Assembly (NCBI RefSeq): GCF_000337035.1
Contig: NZ_AOJL01000044.1
Span: 1 to 57,182, forward strand
Reading direction: 5' to 3'
DNA length: 57,182 nt
From: Halorubrum coriense DSM 10284
GTDB taxonomy: Archaea; Halobacteriota; Halobacteria; Halobacteriales; Haloferacaceae
The position numbers were made by a program, and so were the translations under genes. The notes below the pieces were generated by a model that worked only from the letters and a program-made list of their open reading frames with translations, did not search any database and was not told the DNA's origin. Of the stretch, positions 17,635-25,145 are shown in pieces (position 1 is the first letter of the stretch; each line of letters begins with the position of its first letter).

Positions 17635-17643
17635 GAAGTGACC

Positions 17644-17663
17644 CGAACGAGAACCCTCGTTCG
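17644..17663. promoter_or_regulatory. Operator-like palindrome CGAACGAG-4-CTCGTTCG
   Basis: Perfect 8-bp arms with spacer AACC, ending 4 nt before ATG 17668 and overlapping the predicted transcription start. This is the strongest palindrome in the region and is well placed for repression, possibly autorepression by the encoded ribbon-helix-helix-like protein. It could alternatively be a binding site of the tyrosine recombinase. Confidence 0.6.
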
Positions 17664-17667
17664 AGAG

Positions 17668-18048
17668 ATGGGAGGCGACCGACAGTCGGTGAAGACGTAC
17701 GTGCCGACGGAACAGAAAGACGTGTGGCGCGACCACGCCGACGAACTCGACATGTCGCTGAGCGAGTTCGTCAGGACGATGGTCCAAGCCGGGCGGCGAG
17801 GGTTCGCGCCGGCCGAGTCGCCGGAGCGCGAGGAACCCGCTTCCGAACCCTCTGACCCTAGGGGTCACGACCTGAAAAGCGGCGTCCGCGAGGCCCTTGA
17901 ATCGGGCCCCCGTTCGTGGGACGAGCTCGTCGAGGCGGTGGTCGGCGACGTGGAAGACGAGCTCGAAGCGACGCTCGACGAGCTCCAAGATCGAAACCGC
18001 GTTCGATACAGCGGTCGCGACGGGGGGTACGTGTTGACCGATGAGTAG
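17668..18048 (+). CDS. DUF5805-like putative DNA-binding protein
   Basis: A 126-aa protein. Residues 1-45 (SVKTYVPTEQKDVWRDHADE, then MSLSEFVRTMVQAGRRG) have the strand-helix-helix pattern of a ribbon-helix-helix (CopG/MetJ-type) DNA-binding fold. Residues about 70-126 (KSGVREALESGPRSWDELVE ... YVLTDE) look like a winged helix. A polar linker joins them. This matches the haloarchaeal DUF5805 family as I remember it; the DNA-binding role is inferred. ATG 17668 is chosen over an earlier in-frame ATG at 17605 because the latter would precede the TATA-like box. Its last 8 bases (ATGAGTAG) overlap the recombinase start, so the two are coupled. Confidence 0.78.
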   Translation: MGGDRQSVKTYVPTEQKDVWRDHADELDMSLSEFVRTMVQAGRRGFAPAESPEREEPASEPSDPRGHDLKSGVREALESGPRSWDELVEAVVGDVEDELEATLDELQDRNRVRYSGRDGGYVLTDE

Positions 18049-19072
18049 CACGCGCGCGGCCCCCGACCCCGACGACCCGGTCGGGTACTTCCTCGAAGAC
18101 CTCACCTACCACGGGAAGACGGACCGAACCAGGGAGGCGTACGAGCGAGTCCTCCGGCGGTTCGAGGCGTTCCTCGACGGTGCCGACCCGGGGTCGGCGT
18201 CGCATCGCGACTGTATGTCGTTCGTCCACTCGCTGCGGGGGGACGTCGCGGACAGCACCGTCGCGACCTACGCCGCGTACCTCCACCGGTTTTACGGCTA
18301 TATGACGGAGGTGGGCGCGTTCGACGGGAACCCGATGACGCTCGTGATGGAGGAGATGGACGAGACCGTCGACAAGGACCCCGCTCGCCGCGACGTCTCG
18401 ATCCCGGCGATGCGGTCGTTCGTGGCCGGGATCCGCCACCCGCTCCACCGCGCGCTCGTCGTGACGCTGTTGAAGACCGGAATGCGGGTGGGAGAGCTGT
18501 GTAACCTTGACCTGCGCGACGTCTCGGTCGTCGACGCGGAGCTCGAAGCGGCGTACTCGCTCGGGGACCGACCGGCGCTCTCCGAGCGGCCGGACTCGGT
18601 CTTCGTGACGGCCGAGGCCGCCGTCGGCGAGGAGCTGAACGGCGAGGTGCGGACGGCCGCGAACAAGCGGAAGCGCGGGACCGTGATTCCGGTCGACGAC
18701 GAACTCCGTCGGACGCTGAAGCGCTGGCTCGCGGTCCGACCGGACTCGCCGTCGCCGGCCGAGCCCCTGTTCGTCGGCACCGCGGAGGGGTGGGGCGAGC
18801 GGCTGGAACCGCAGGCGGTCAGGCACGCGGTCGAGCGATACGCTAGGGAGGAGGGGTGGTATCGCACGGGCGGCGGCGCCGACGAGAACGTCACTCCTCA
18901 CTACTTCCGCCACTTCTTCACGACGCACCTCCGGGACCGGACCGGCGACCGCGGCGTGGTGAAGTATCTCCGGGGTGACGTCGCCGACGACGTGATCGAC
19001 ACGTACACCCACAACTGGGGGGACCAAGTCCGAGAGACGTACGAGGCGAACGTCTACCGACTGTTCCCCTAG
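18041..19072 (+). CDS. Tyrosine recombinase / XerA-like integrase
   Basis: A 343-aa site-specific recombinase. The N-terminal core-binding (SAM-like) domain spans about 12-110 (YFLEDLTYHGKTDRTREAYE). The catalytic domain shows all expected residues: Arg I in KTGMRVGELCNL (about 148), the beta-hairpin Lys in ANKRKRGT (about 207), H-x-x-R in TPHYFRHFFTTHL (about 286-289), His in YTHNW (about 322) and the nucleophile Tyr in RETYEANVY (about 333). An insert of about 40 residues lies between Arg I and Lys. It is intact, therefore probably active. The overlapping DUF5805-like gene suggests a resident regulated recombinase rather than a phage leftover; no phage genes or att repeats are visible around it. 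Confidence 0.9.
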   Translation: MSSTRAAPDPDDPVGYFLEDLTYHGKTDRTREAYERVLRRFEAFLDGADPGSASHRDCMSFVHSLRGDVADSTVATYAAYLHRFYGYMTEVGAFDGNPMTLVMEEMDETVDKDPARRDVSIPAMRSFVAGIRHPLHRALVVTLLKTGMRVGELCNLDLRDVSVVDAELEAAYSLGDRPALSERPDSVFVTAEAAVGEELNGEVRTAANKRKRGTVIPVDDELRRTLKRWLAVRPDSPSPAEPLFVGTAEGWGERLEPQAVRHAVERYAREEGWYRTGGGADENVTPHYFRHFFTTHLRDRTGDRGVVKYLRGDVADDVIDTYTHNWGDQVRETYEANVYRLFP

Positions 19073-19137
19073 TCAGATCTGCCGCTCCGCCTCGCGTTTT
19101 TAGTTGTCCCGTAGACGACGAATTTCGTCCGCTCGCC

Positions 19138-19168
19138 GACAAGTAAATTGTATATCGCTATACCGAAT
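19138..19168 (+). repeat. 31-bp repeated palindromic element, copy B
   Basis: It matches copy A (8495-8525, opposite strand) at 26 of 31 positions. In this copy the core is the perfect inverted repeat GTATA-TCGC-TATAC. It lies 100 nt before the PAP2 start at 19269, in the 196-bp gap after the recombinase. Confidence 0.6.
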
Positions 19169-19268
19169 AGATGAGTGCGCGCCCCGTTCAGCTCCGGTCA
19201 ACGGGAGGGTGTCGGCCGCGCGGAGACACCGTGTCACTCATGTGTCGCGAAGGGCGTGTGGAACGACG

Positions 19269-20129
19269 ATGGCGCTTCTCGAAGTGACGGCCGCGACCGG
19301 CCTCTCGGTGGTCACCGGAACGGCCGTGACAGCCCTCCTCTGTGTCGGACCGCGGCAGGTGTCCCGAGCGATGACCGACGTCGACGACCGCGTGCGCGAG
19401 GTCGCTCCCTACCTCGGCGCGGCGCTCGCGCTGCTCGCGGTCAAACAGCTCACGCAGGGCTACCGGCTGCGGCTCTCGCGGGCCCTCGACTGGAACATCA
19501 CCGACGAGCTGTACGCGCTCGAAGGCGGATTCGTGGCGGGCCTCCAGCGGCTGACGCCGGAGGCGACGCTGGAGTTCTTCACCGTGAGCTACATGATCGG
19601 GTTCGCGTTCCTCCTCGTCGCGGCACCGGTGACGTACTTCCTCTCCGCCGAGGGCGGACGGCGCTACCTGAAGGAACTGCTCGTCGCGTACATGCTGAAC
19701 TACGCCGTCGGGACCGTCTGTTACACCCTGTTCATCTCGTACGGCCCGCGGAACCACCTCGAAACGGTGTCGGGTCTGATGTACCGGGTGTACCCGCAGA
19801 CGCAGGACCTCACCGCGGCGGTGGCGTCGAACACCAACGTGTTCCCGTCGCTTCACACGTCGCTCTCGGTGGCCGTCCTCGTCGTCGCGTGGCGGTCGCG
19901 CCGTACGCACCCCCGGTGGACGCCCGTCGCCGCCGCGGTCGCGACCGCCGTGGTGTTCTCGACGATGTACCTCGGCATCCACTGGCTGACCGACGTCGTC
20001 GTCGGCGTCGCTCTCGGCGTCGGGTCGGTGATCGCCGCGGCCCGAATCGTCGATCGGGCGGAGCCGCCGTCGGTCGCGGCCGACGGTGACCAGCGCCGAG
20101 AGCCCGCCGGTCGGGCCGGCGACGACTAG
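19269..20129 (+). CDS. PAP2-family membrane phosphatase
   Basis: A 286-aa integral membrane protein with about six hydrophobic segments. The PAP2 motifs are FPSLHTSLS (about 191-199, catalytic His donor) and GIHWLTDVVVG (about 236-246, nucleophile His and Asp). The upstream KxxxxxxRP motif is replaced by SYGPRNHLE, as in the PAP2_3/inositol-phosphoceramide-synthase-like branch. Members dephosphorylate isoprenoid or lipid pyrophosphates, or exchange lipid headgroups, on the outer face of the membrane. A role in dolichol-phosphate recycling for glycoprotein synthesis is a reasonable inference. ATG 19269 is chosen because TM1 follows; earlier in-frame starts lead through non-protein-like sequence that includes the repeat. 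Confidence 0.85.
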   Translation: MALLEVTAATGLSVVTGTAVTALLCVGPRQVSRAMTDVDDRVREVAPYLGAALALLAVKQLTQGYRLRLSRALDWNITDELYALEGGFVAGLQRLTPEATLEFFTVSYMIGFAFLLVAAPVTYFLSAEGGRRYLKELLVAYMLNYAVGTVCYTLFISYGPRNHLETVSGLMYRVYPQTQDLTAAVASNTNVFPSLHTSLSVAVLVVAWRSRRTHPRWTPVAAAVATAVVFSTMYLGIHWLTDVVVGVALGVGSVIAAARIVDRAEPPSVAADGDQRREPAGRAGDD

Positions 20130-20217
20130 CTGTCTCGGGGCAAGTCGAGAGCCGAGGCTCTAGGAGTCTGTGTCTCAGAGAGAGGTGAACGCGTCGAGGA
20201 TCGCTCCTCGCCGGGAG

Positions 20218-21303
20218 TCACTCCTCGTCGAGCAGGCTCTCGACCAAGTCCTCGGGGTCGAACAGGGTGATGTCGTCGTACCCCTGTCCGGTCCCGAGGA
20301 AGAGGATCGGCTTGCCCGTGACGTACGCAACCGAGATGGCCGCCCCGCCGGACGAGTCGGCGTCGGCCTTCGTCAGGATCGCGCCGTCTATCGCCGCGGC
20401 GTCGTTGAACTCTTTCGCGCGGTTCACGGCGTCTTGGCCCGCGACCGCCTCGTCGACGAACAGCGTCATGTCCGGGTCGACGACGCGGTCGATCTTCTCC
20501 AGTTGCGCCATGAGGTCGTCGCTCGTGTGGAGTCGTCCCGCCGTGTCACCGAGCACGACGTCGACGTCGTTCGCCTCCGCGTACTCGACGCCGTCGTAGA
20601 TGACGGCCGCCGGGTCGCCGCCTTGATCGTGGCTGATCAGGTCGCGGCCGAGCCGGTCGGCGTGTTCGCGGATCTGCTCGTTCGCGCCCGCGCGGTAGGT
20701 GTCGCCGTTCGCGAGGACCGAGGAGTAGCCGCGGTCGGCCAGCCACTCGGAGAGCTTCGCGATGCTCGTCGTCTTCCCCACGCCGTTGACGCCGGTGAAG
20801 ACGATGGTGACGGGCTTGTCGGCCTCGGCGATCCGCTGTTCGAAGTCGAACTGCCCGACCGCGATGACGTCGAGGAGGGCGTCGTGGAGCGCCGACTCGA
20901 CGAGCTCGCCGGTCGTCTCGACCTGCTTGCGCGACTCGCCGAGCATGCTCTCGCGGACGCTGTCGAGGATCTGTTCGGCGACGCTCATCTCCACGTCGCT
21001 CTCGAGTAGCGCCATCTCGAGGTTCCACAGCGGCTCCTCTAAGTCCTCCTCCTCGATGATGATCCGGCCGGTCGCGAACGCCTTCGCGCGCTGGAACGTG
21101 CTCGGCTCGTCCGCGTCGGTCTCGTCGGAGTCGGCCTCGTTCGCACCGGCTTCGGTGGCGGCTCCGTCGGCCGGCGCGTCGCTCGCGTCGGCGGAGCTCT
21201 CGGGGCTCGCCTCGTCGTCGGGCGATGCGTCCTCCTCGGGCTCGGCCGACTCCTCGACGTCCTCCCGGAAGCCGGAGAGCTTGTCTTTCAGTCCGTCGAA
21301 CAC
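20218..21303 (-). CDS. ftsY: Signal recognition particle receptor FtsY
   Basis: A 361-aa SRP GTPase that docks ribosome-SRP complexes at the membrane. The first ~95 residues are highly acidic (EEDASPDDEASPESSADASD), the halophile form of the A domain. The NG domain follows, with G1 GVNGVGKTTS (about 170-179), G3 DTAGRLH (about 254), G4 TKADADSSGG (about 313) and a closing GTGQGYDD motif near 340. The gene is last in the rpl18a-pfdA-ftsY operon, 15 nt after the prefoldin stop, an order I recall as standard in haloarchaea. Confidence 0.96.
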   Translation of the reverse strand: MFDGLKDKLSGFREDVEESAEPEEDASPDDEASPESSADASDAPADGAATEAGANEADSDETDADEPSTFQRAKAFATGRIIIEEEDLEEPLWNLEMALLESDVEMSVAEQILDSVRESMLGESRKQVETTGELVESALHDALLDVIAVGQFDFEQRIAEADKPVTIVFTGVNGVGKTTSIAKLSEWLADRGYSSVLANGDTYRAGANEQIREHADRLGRDLISHDQGGDPAAVIYDGVEYAEANDVDVVLGDTAGRLHTSDDLMAQLEKIDRVVDPDMTLFVDEAVAGQDAVNRAKEFNDAAAIDGAILTKADADSSGGAAISVAYVTGKPILFLGTGQGYDDITLFDPEDLVESLLDEE

Positions 21304-21318
21304 GGTCGAATCCCCGGG

Positions 21319-21780
21319 TTACTCCCCGTCGTCTTCCTGCGCCTGCTGCATCTGCTGCATCTGCTGTTGCTGCATCTGCTGTTGCATCTGCTGGGCCTGC
21401 TGTTCGAGCTCGTCGCTCTCGGACTCGAGCTCGTCGACCTCTTCTTCCGTCTCCGCGATGCGGTCGTCGAGCGCCTCCTGCTTGCGCCGGAGGACGTCGA
21501 TGGCGTCGTCCTGCTCCTGCTCCGCGGAGTAGTTCCCGCCGAGCGAGACGATGACCTCGTCGATGTCCTGGACTTCCGCGCGGAGGTACGCGCCACCGCC
21601 GAGCGGCACCTGAACCGTCGCGCCGGTGTCGAGGGTCTCGATGGCCTCGATGGCGTCGTCGATGTCGGCCTTCTCTTCGCGGTAGTCGGCGATTTCGCCT
21701 TCGAGGGCCTCGATCTCCTCGTCGAGCGCCTGGATCTCCTGCGAGAGCTGCTGGAGCTGCTGTTGTCCGCCACCCATCAT
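21319..21780 (-). CDS. pfdA: Prefoldin subunit alpha
   Basis: A 153-aa chaperone subunit; two alpha and four beta subunits form the jellyfish-shaped hexamer that captures unfolded proteins. Residues about 8-45 and 85-130 form the coiled-coil arms, flanking the beta-hairpin core (TLDTGATVQVPLGGGAYLRA, about 49-68). The C-terminal end is unusual: a Gln/Met-rich tail of about 22 residues (QQMQQQMQQQQMQQ) encoded by a CTG/CTGCAT-rich tract at about 21340-21400. Its ATG overlaps the stop of the L18Ae gene (ATGA), so the two are translationally coupled. Confidence 0.95.
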   Translation of the reverse strand: MMGGGQQQLQQLSQEIQALDEEIEALEGEIADYREEKADIDDAIEAIETLDTGATVQVPLGGGAYLRAEVQDIDEVIVSLGGNYSAEQEQDDAIDVLRRKQEALDDRIAETEEEVDELESESDELEQQAQQMQQQMQQQQMQQMQQAQEDDGE

Positions 21781-21953
21781 GCCTCGGACACCTCCTCGAT
21801 CTCGATCTGCGTGCGCTTCCGGTTGTGCTGGCTCCCGACCGTCGTGTAGATCCGCTCGCGGGCGAGGTCCTCGTTCTCCGCGTCGACGTCCTTCGTGAAC
21901 GGCTGGTCGCCGTCTCGGCTCTGGAACCGTCCGCTCACTGTGTAGGTACTCAT
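21777..21953 (-). CDS. rpl18a: Ribosomal protein L18Ae (LX)
   Basis: A 58-aa protein: MSTYTVSGRFQSRDGDQPFT, then DVDAENEDLARERIYTTVGS, then KRTQIEIEEV. This is the archaeal LX/L18Ae (L20A) protein of the large subunit, of normal length. ATG at 21953; its TGA overlaps the pfdA ATG. In the haloarchaeal gene order I expect it directly after eif6, but here 2 kb with an ABC transporter intervenes, so it relies on its own promoter. Confidence 0.93.
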   Translation of the reverse strand: MSTYTVSGRFQSRDGDQPFTKDVDAENEDLARERIYTTVGSQHNRKRTQIEIEEVSEA

Positions 21954-21987
21954 GTTCCTCGATCCGGCAGGGACAGGGAAGTATCTT

Positions 21988-21996
21988 CCTAAAAGG
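21988..21996 (-). promoter_or_regulatory. Promoter box for rpl18a-pfdA-ftsY
   Basis: CCTTTTAGG (minus strand) is centred about 39 nt upstream of ATG 21953, giving a leader of about 12 nt. It supplies the promoter needed where the cluster is split from eif6. Confidence 0.5.
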
Positions 21997-22050
21997 GGAC
22001 AGACCAATTCGCCGCCGCGAGCGACGCGGAGCGGCCGCGAACGGGCGCTC

Positions 22051-22866
22051 TCACCCGGAGAGATCCGCGAGCCGGAAGCGGACGACCGCGAGCGCGACGA
22101 GGACGGCCGCCGCGGCGGTCAGGGTCGCCGCGCCCGCCAGATCGTACTCGCCCAACACGAGCACGGCGGAGGGGTCGTAGTGGGCCGTGGGGCTGAGGTC
22201 GGCCGCCGCCGAGAACTCGGTGTTCGCGACGAGCGACTCGAACATGAACAGGGCGAACAACGCGCCGAGCGCGACGCGCTGGGCGACGCCGGGCCGGGAG
22301 ACGAGCGTCGACACGGCGAGGCCGAGACCGACGCAGGTCAGGTGATACGGCACCGCGAGCGCGTGGACCGCGAGGAGCCGTCCGACCGCGATCGTCTCGC
22401 CGACCGCGAGGACGCCGACGTAGGCGACGACCGGCAGCGCGACGTTCAGGAGGACGACGAGCGGGACCAGCCCGAGGAACCGGCCGATAACCACGTCGCG
22501 GCGCGCGACGGGGGCCGACAGCGTGAGGTCCATCCGCCCGGAGGCGACGTCGCCGGCGATCGTTCCCCCCGCGAGGTACGCGAGGTAGAGCCCGACCAAC
22601 AGCAGCCACGCGAACTGATAGAACTCCACCGCGAGGAACCCTTCTATCGAGGAGATGGCGATGATCCCGAACGCCTCTCGGAGCGCGGGCGGGAACGCCT
22701 CGACGTACGCGTCGAGGTCGACGTCCGCTGTCGCCAAGGACGGGAAGAAGGCGAGGAACAGCAGGAGGAACGCGGAGAGCAGGCCGGTCAACACGAGCGA
22801 CCCGCGGGCCCGGCCGGCCGCGTCGTACCGCGCGATCGCGAGCCACGGGGTCGCGCGGTCGCTCAT
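22051..22866 (-). CDS. ABC transporter permease, ABC-2 type
   Basis: A 271-aa membrane protein with six hydrophobic segments: about 24-45, 88-110, a GDVASGRMDLTLSAPVARRD coupling-loop region (about 104-123), 130-155, 160-190, 205-225 and 245-262. The loop sequence and topology match the ABC-2/CcmB-like exporter permeases (NatB- and YhaP-like). Its ATG overlaps the stop of the ATPase gene by 4 bp (ATGA), so the two form an obligate pair. The substrate is unknown. No duplications or terminal repeats mark the insertion. Confidence 0.85.
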   Translation of the reverse strand: MSDRATPWLAIARYDAAGRARGSLVLTGLLSAFLLLFLAFFPSLATADVDLDAYVEAFPPALREAFGIIAISSIEGFLAVEFYQFAWLLLVGLYLAYLAGGTIAGDVASGRMDLTLSAPVARRDVVIGRFLGLVPLVVLLNVALPVVAYVGVLAVGETIAVGRLLAVHALAVPYHLTCVGLGLAVSTLVSRPGVAQRVALGALFALFMFESLVANTEFSAAADLSPTAHYDPSAVLVLGEYDLAGAATLTAAAAVLVALAVVRFRLADLSG

Positions 22867-23837
22867 CGGGTGTCACCTCCCGACGCGGCGGTCGAATCCG
22901 CCGGCGTCTCGGCAGGGGTAGTCCCCTCGGATCGCTGTCGCTCGCCGCCGACCGGCCCCGGCACGTCGCCGTCGTAGAACGTCATGAACGCCTCTTCGAG
23001 CGGCGCGTCGACGACGTCGAGGTCGCGGACGGTGTACCCGGAGAGCAGGTCGATCAGCGCGTCGTACTCGCCGGTCCAAGTGAACGAGACGGTCTCGCCG
23101 ACGCGGAGGTTCATGATCCCGCGGCGCTCGAAGTCGCCGCGCTCGACGTCCTCCGCGACGCGGACGCGGACCTGTTTGCCGCCCCGCGAGCGGAGTTCTG
23201 CGACGGACTCGACCGCGACGAGGTGCCCCTCCCGGAGGACGCCGACGCGGTCGCACAGCGCCGCCACCTCGCCCAGCACGTGCGAGGAGAGGAGGACGCT
23301 CGCCCCGTCGTCGACGCGCTCGCGGACGAGGCTCGCGAACTCCTCTTGAAGCAGCGGGTCGAGCCCGGAGGTCGGCTCGTCGAGCAGCAGGAGGTCCGGG
23401 TCGTGTATGAACGCGGCCACCAGCGCCACCTTCTGTCGGTTCCCCCGCGAGAGGTCGCCGACGCGGCGCGACTCGTCGAGCCCGAACCGCTCGACCAGTC
23501 GGTCGCGGCTCGATTCGCCGCGCAGCGCCGCCTGATGGTCGAGGAACGCCCCGGCGGTGCGGTCGCGGTCGAGCCCCGGATCTCCGGGGAGGTACCCGAT
23601 CCGCTCGCGGGCGCGACGCGATTCGACCGGATCCGTCGCGTCGTGACCGAGGAGCGTCGCACCGCCGTTCGTCGGCGAGAGGAACCCCAACAGCGTGCGG
23701 ATCGCGGTCGTCTTCCCCGCGCCGTTCGGGCCGAGGAAGCCGAAGACCTCGCCGTCCTCGACGGCGAACGAGACGTCTTCGATCCCGCGGACGTCGCCGT
23801 AGTACTTGGAGAGGCCGCGACACTCGATGGCGGGCAT
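22863..23837 (-). CDS. ABC transporter ATP-binding protein
   Basis: A 324-aa ATPase partner of the permease. Walker A GPNGAGKTTAIRTLLG (about 36-51), signature LSRGNRQKVALVAAF (about 131-145), Walker B LLLLDEPTSGLDP (about 149-161) and H-loop SSHVLGEV (about 184) are intact. It belongs to the CcmA/DrrA type, with a C-terminal domain of about 110 residues after the H-loop. The pair sits between eif6 and rpl18a on the same strand. Confidence 0.92.
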   Translation of the reverse strand: MPAIECRGLSKYYGDVRGIEDVSFAVEDGEVFGFLGPNGAGKTTAIRTLLGFLSPTNGGATLLGHDATDPVESRRARERIGYLPGDPGLDRDRTAGAFLDHQAALRGESSRDRLVERFGLDESRRVGDLSRGNRQKVALVAAFIHDPDLLLLDEPTSGLDPLLQEEFASLVRERVDDGASVLLSSHVLGEVAALCDRVGVLREGHLVAVESVAELRSRGGKQVRVRVAEDVERGDFERRGIMNLRVGETVSFTWTGEYDALIDLLSGYTVRDLDVVDAPLEEAFMTFYDGDVPGPVGGERQRSEGTTPAETPADSTAASGGDTR

Positions 23838-23942
23838 ACCGCCCCCAACACCGCTGCGGCTGTTAAATGTGAGAGTACGCGGAGGGAGGGATGGCGGCGC
23901 AGCCGAAGACGACTGGCGCCTCGGTCGAAGAGAACCGGCGGC

Positions 23943-24608
23943 TCAGTCGATGAACGCGAGCGTCTCTTCGATGCGGCCGAGCTCGGGCCCGGTCGTGTCC
24001 TCGCCGACGACGTACCCCTCGTCGGTGGCGACGAGGCCGGAGCCGACGAGCGGCGCGCCGTAGTTGACGGTGCCGAGGTCGGCGCGGACGTCGAGCGCCT
24101 CCTCGACCGCCTGAAGCTCCGACTCCGTCGACTGGGGGTGACAGAGCACGCCGGTGTCGTTGGCGACCGCCGCCGTCCCGACGGTGCGGACGTCGCCGAG
24201 GTCGCCCCGAATCACCGGGACGTCGAGCGCCGTTTTGATACTCTGGATCGACTCGCGCGAGAGGTCCGGATGGACGTACGCGCCGTAGTCGTTCGCGAGG
24301 ACGACGTTGCCGGCGGCGTTGATCTCGCCCGGGAGTTCGTGTACCGGCACGCCGGCGGCGTCGGCGATTCGGTCCTTCTCGCGTTCGGTCGCGCGCGACG
24401 AGACGAGGATGCCGTTCTCGTTGCCCGTCGCGAGGGCACCGACCGTGTTGGACCTCCCGACCGTCGTCAGCAGCGGCTCCGCGCCGAGTTCCGCCCCGAG
24501 GTCCTCGGCGAGCGTCTCGTCGACGTCCGGTCGGACCAGCAGGAGGTCGTCGACGGCGCGGGCGAACACGCCCACGTACGACGAGCCGGTGAAGGTCGCC
24601 CGTAACAC
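23943..24608 (-). CDS. eif6: Translation initiation factor 6
   Basis: A 221-aa anti-association factor that binds the large ribosomal subunit. Five repeats of the pentein fold are recognisable through recurring [18 protein letters not shown]-, [12 protein letters not shown]- and [20 protein letters not shown]-like segments. The GTG start at 24608 lies 1 nt after the rpl31e stop, so it is coupled to rpl31e. Normal length; no oddities inside the gene. Confidence 0.95.
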   Translation of the reverse strand: MLRATFTGSSYVGVFARAVDDLLLVRPDVDETLAEDLGAELGAEPLLTTVGRSNTVGALATGNENGILVSSRATEREKDRIADAAGVPVHELPGEINAAGNVVLANDYGAYVHPDLSRESIQSIKTALDVPVIRGDLGDVRTVGTAAVANDTGVLCHPQSTESELQAVEEALDVRADLGTVNYGAPLVGSGLVATDEGYVVGEDTTGPELGRIEETLAFID

Positions 24609-24609
24609 G

Positions 24610-24888
24610 TTACTCGGCGTGTTCGGCTTCGACGACCGGCTCGCCGTCCTCGACGAACCGGGCCGCGCGGACTCGCACGGTGCTGGGCGGGTTCTGTCGC
24701 CCGTTCTCCCAGACGGCCTCGTTGACGGACCCGTCGATGATCACGTCGGATTCGTCGACGGAGAAGTGCTTGGCGAGGTGCTGGCGCGTGATCTTCATGG
24801 CGTAGTCGGCGCGCTGCTGGACGGGCTTCTCCTTGGCGTCGCGGAGCGGGACGGTGACGACGCGCTCCTCGAAGTCGTTCGTCGACAT
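24610..24888 (-). CDS. rpl31e: Ribosomal protein L31e
   Basis: A 92-aa large-subunit protein located near the peptide exit tunnel. The sequence runs [20 protein letters not shown], then [16 protein letters not shown], then [21 protein letters not shown]-like text, all typical of archaeal L31e. Its ATG begins immediately after the rpl39e stop codon (no gap), and eif6 follows after 1 nt. Confidence 0.95.
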   Translation of the reverse strand: MSTNDFEERVVTVPLRDAKEKPVQQRADYAMKITRQHLAKHFSVDESDVIIDGSVNEAVWENGRQNPPSTVRVRAARFVEDGEPVVEAEHAE

Positions 24889-25041
24889 TTACTCGTCCAG
24901 GTCGTTCCGACGCCAGTTGCGCCGCTTGGGGTTTCGCGTCACGTTCATGTCAGTCTTCATCATGACCCACGCGGGGACGCGGGTGTTCTGGCGCTCCGCC
25001 TTCGCCAGACGCTTCTTTTGAGCCTTCGACTTGTCTCCCAT
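24889..25041 (-). CDS. rpl39e: Ribosomal protein L39e
   Basis: A 50-aa basic protein lining the exit tunnel: [20 protein letters not shown], then [20 protein letters not shown], then [10 protein letters not shown]. Canonical archaeal L39e at canonical length. It is the first gene of the rpl39e-rpl31e-eif6 unit and has a leaderless promoter. Confidence 0.95.
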
Positions 25042-25066
25042 AGTGGCGCACACTTTCCGCGGCGCG

Positions 25067-25073
25067 CATAAAA
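25067..25073 (-). promoter_or_regulatory. Promoter box for rpl39e-rpl31e-eif6
   Basis: TTTTATG (minus strand) is centred 29 nt upstream of ATG 25041; leaderless spacing. Confidence 0.6.
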
Positions 25074-25145
25074 CCCCTTCCATACGGGGTCGCGCGAGGC
25101 CGCCGCGGACCCCCCTCCCGTCGGGAGTTCCCCTCTCCGCGGCCG

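Noticed and set aside
21325-21410. CTG-repeat tract as a microsatellite or CRISPR-like array
   Set aside because: It is in frame in pfdA and encodes the Gln/Met tail; there are no unique spacers. No CRISPR array was found anywhere in the window.
22873-23823. Arg-rich minus-strand frame overlapping the ABC ATPase
   Set aside because: It is a frame-shifted shadow of the ATPase gene, which has all Walker and signature motifs.
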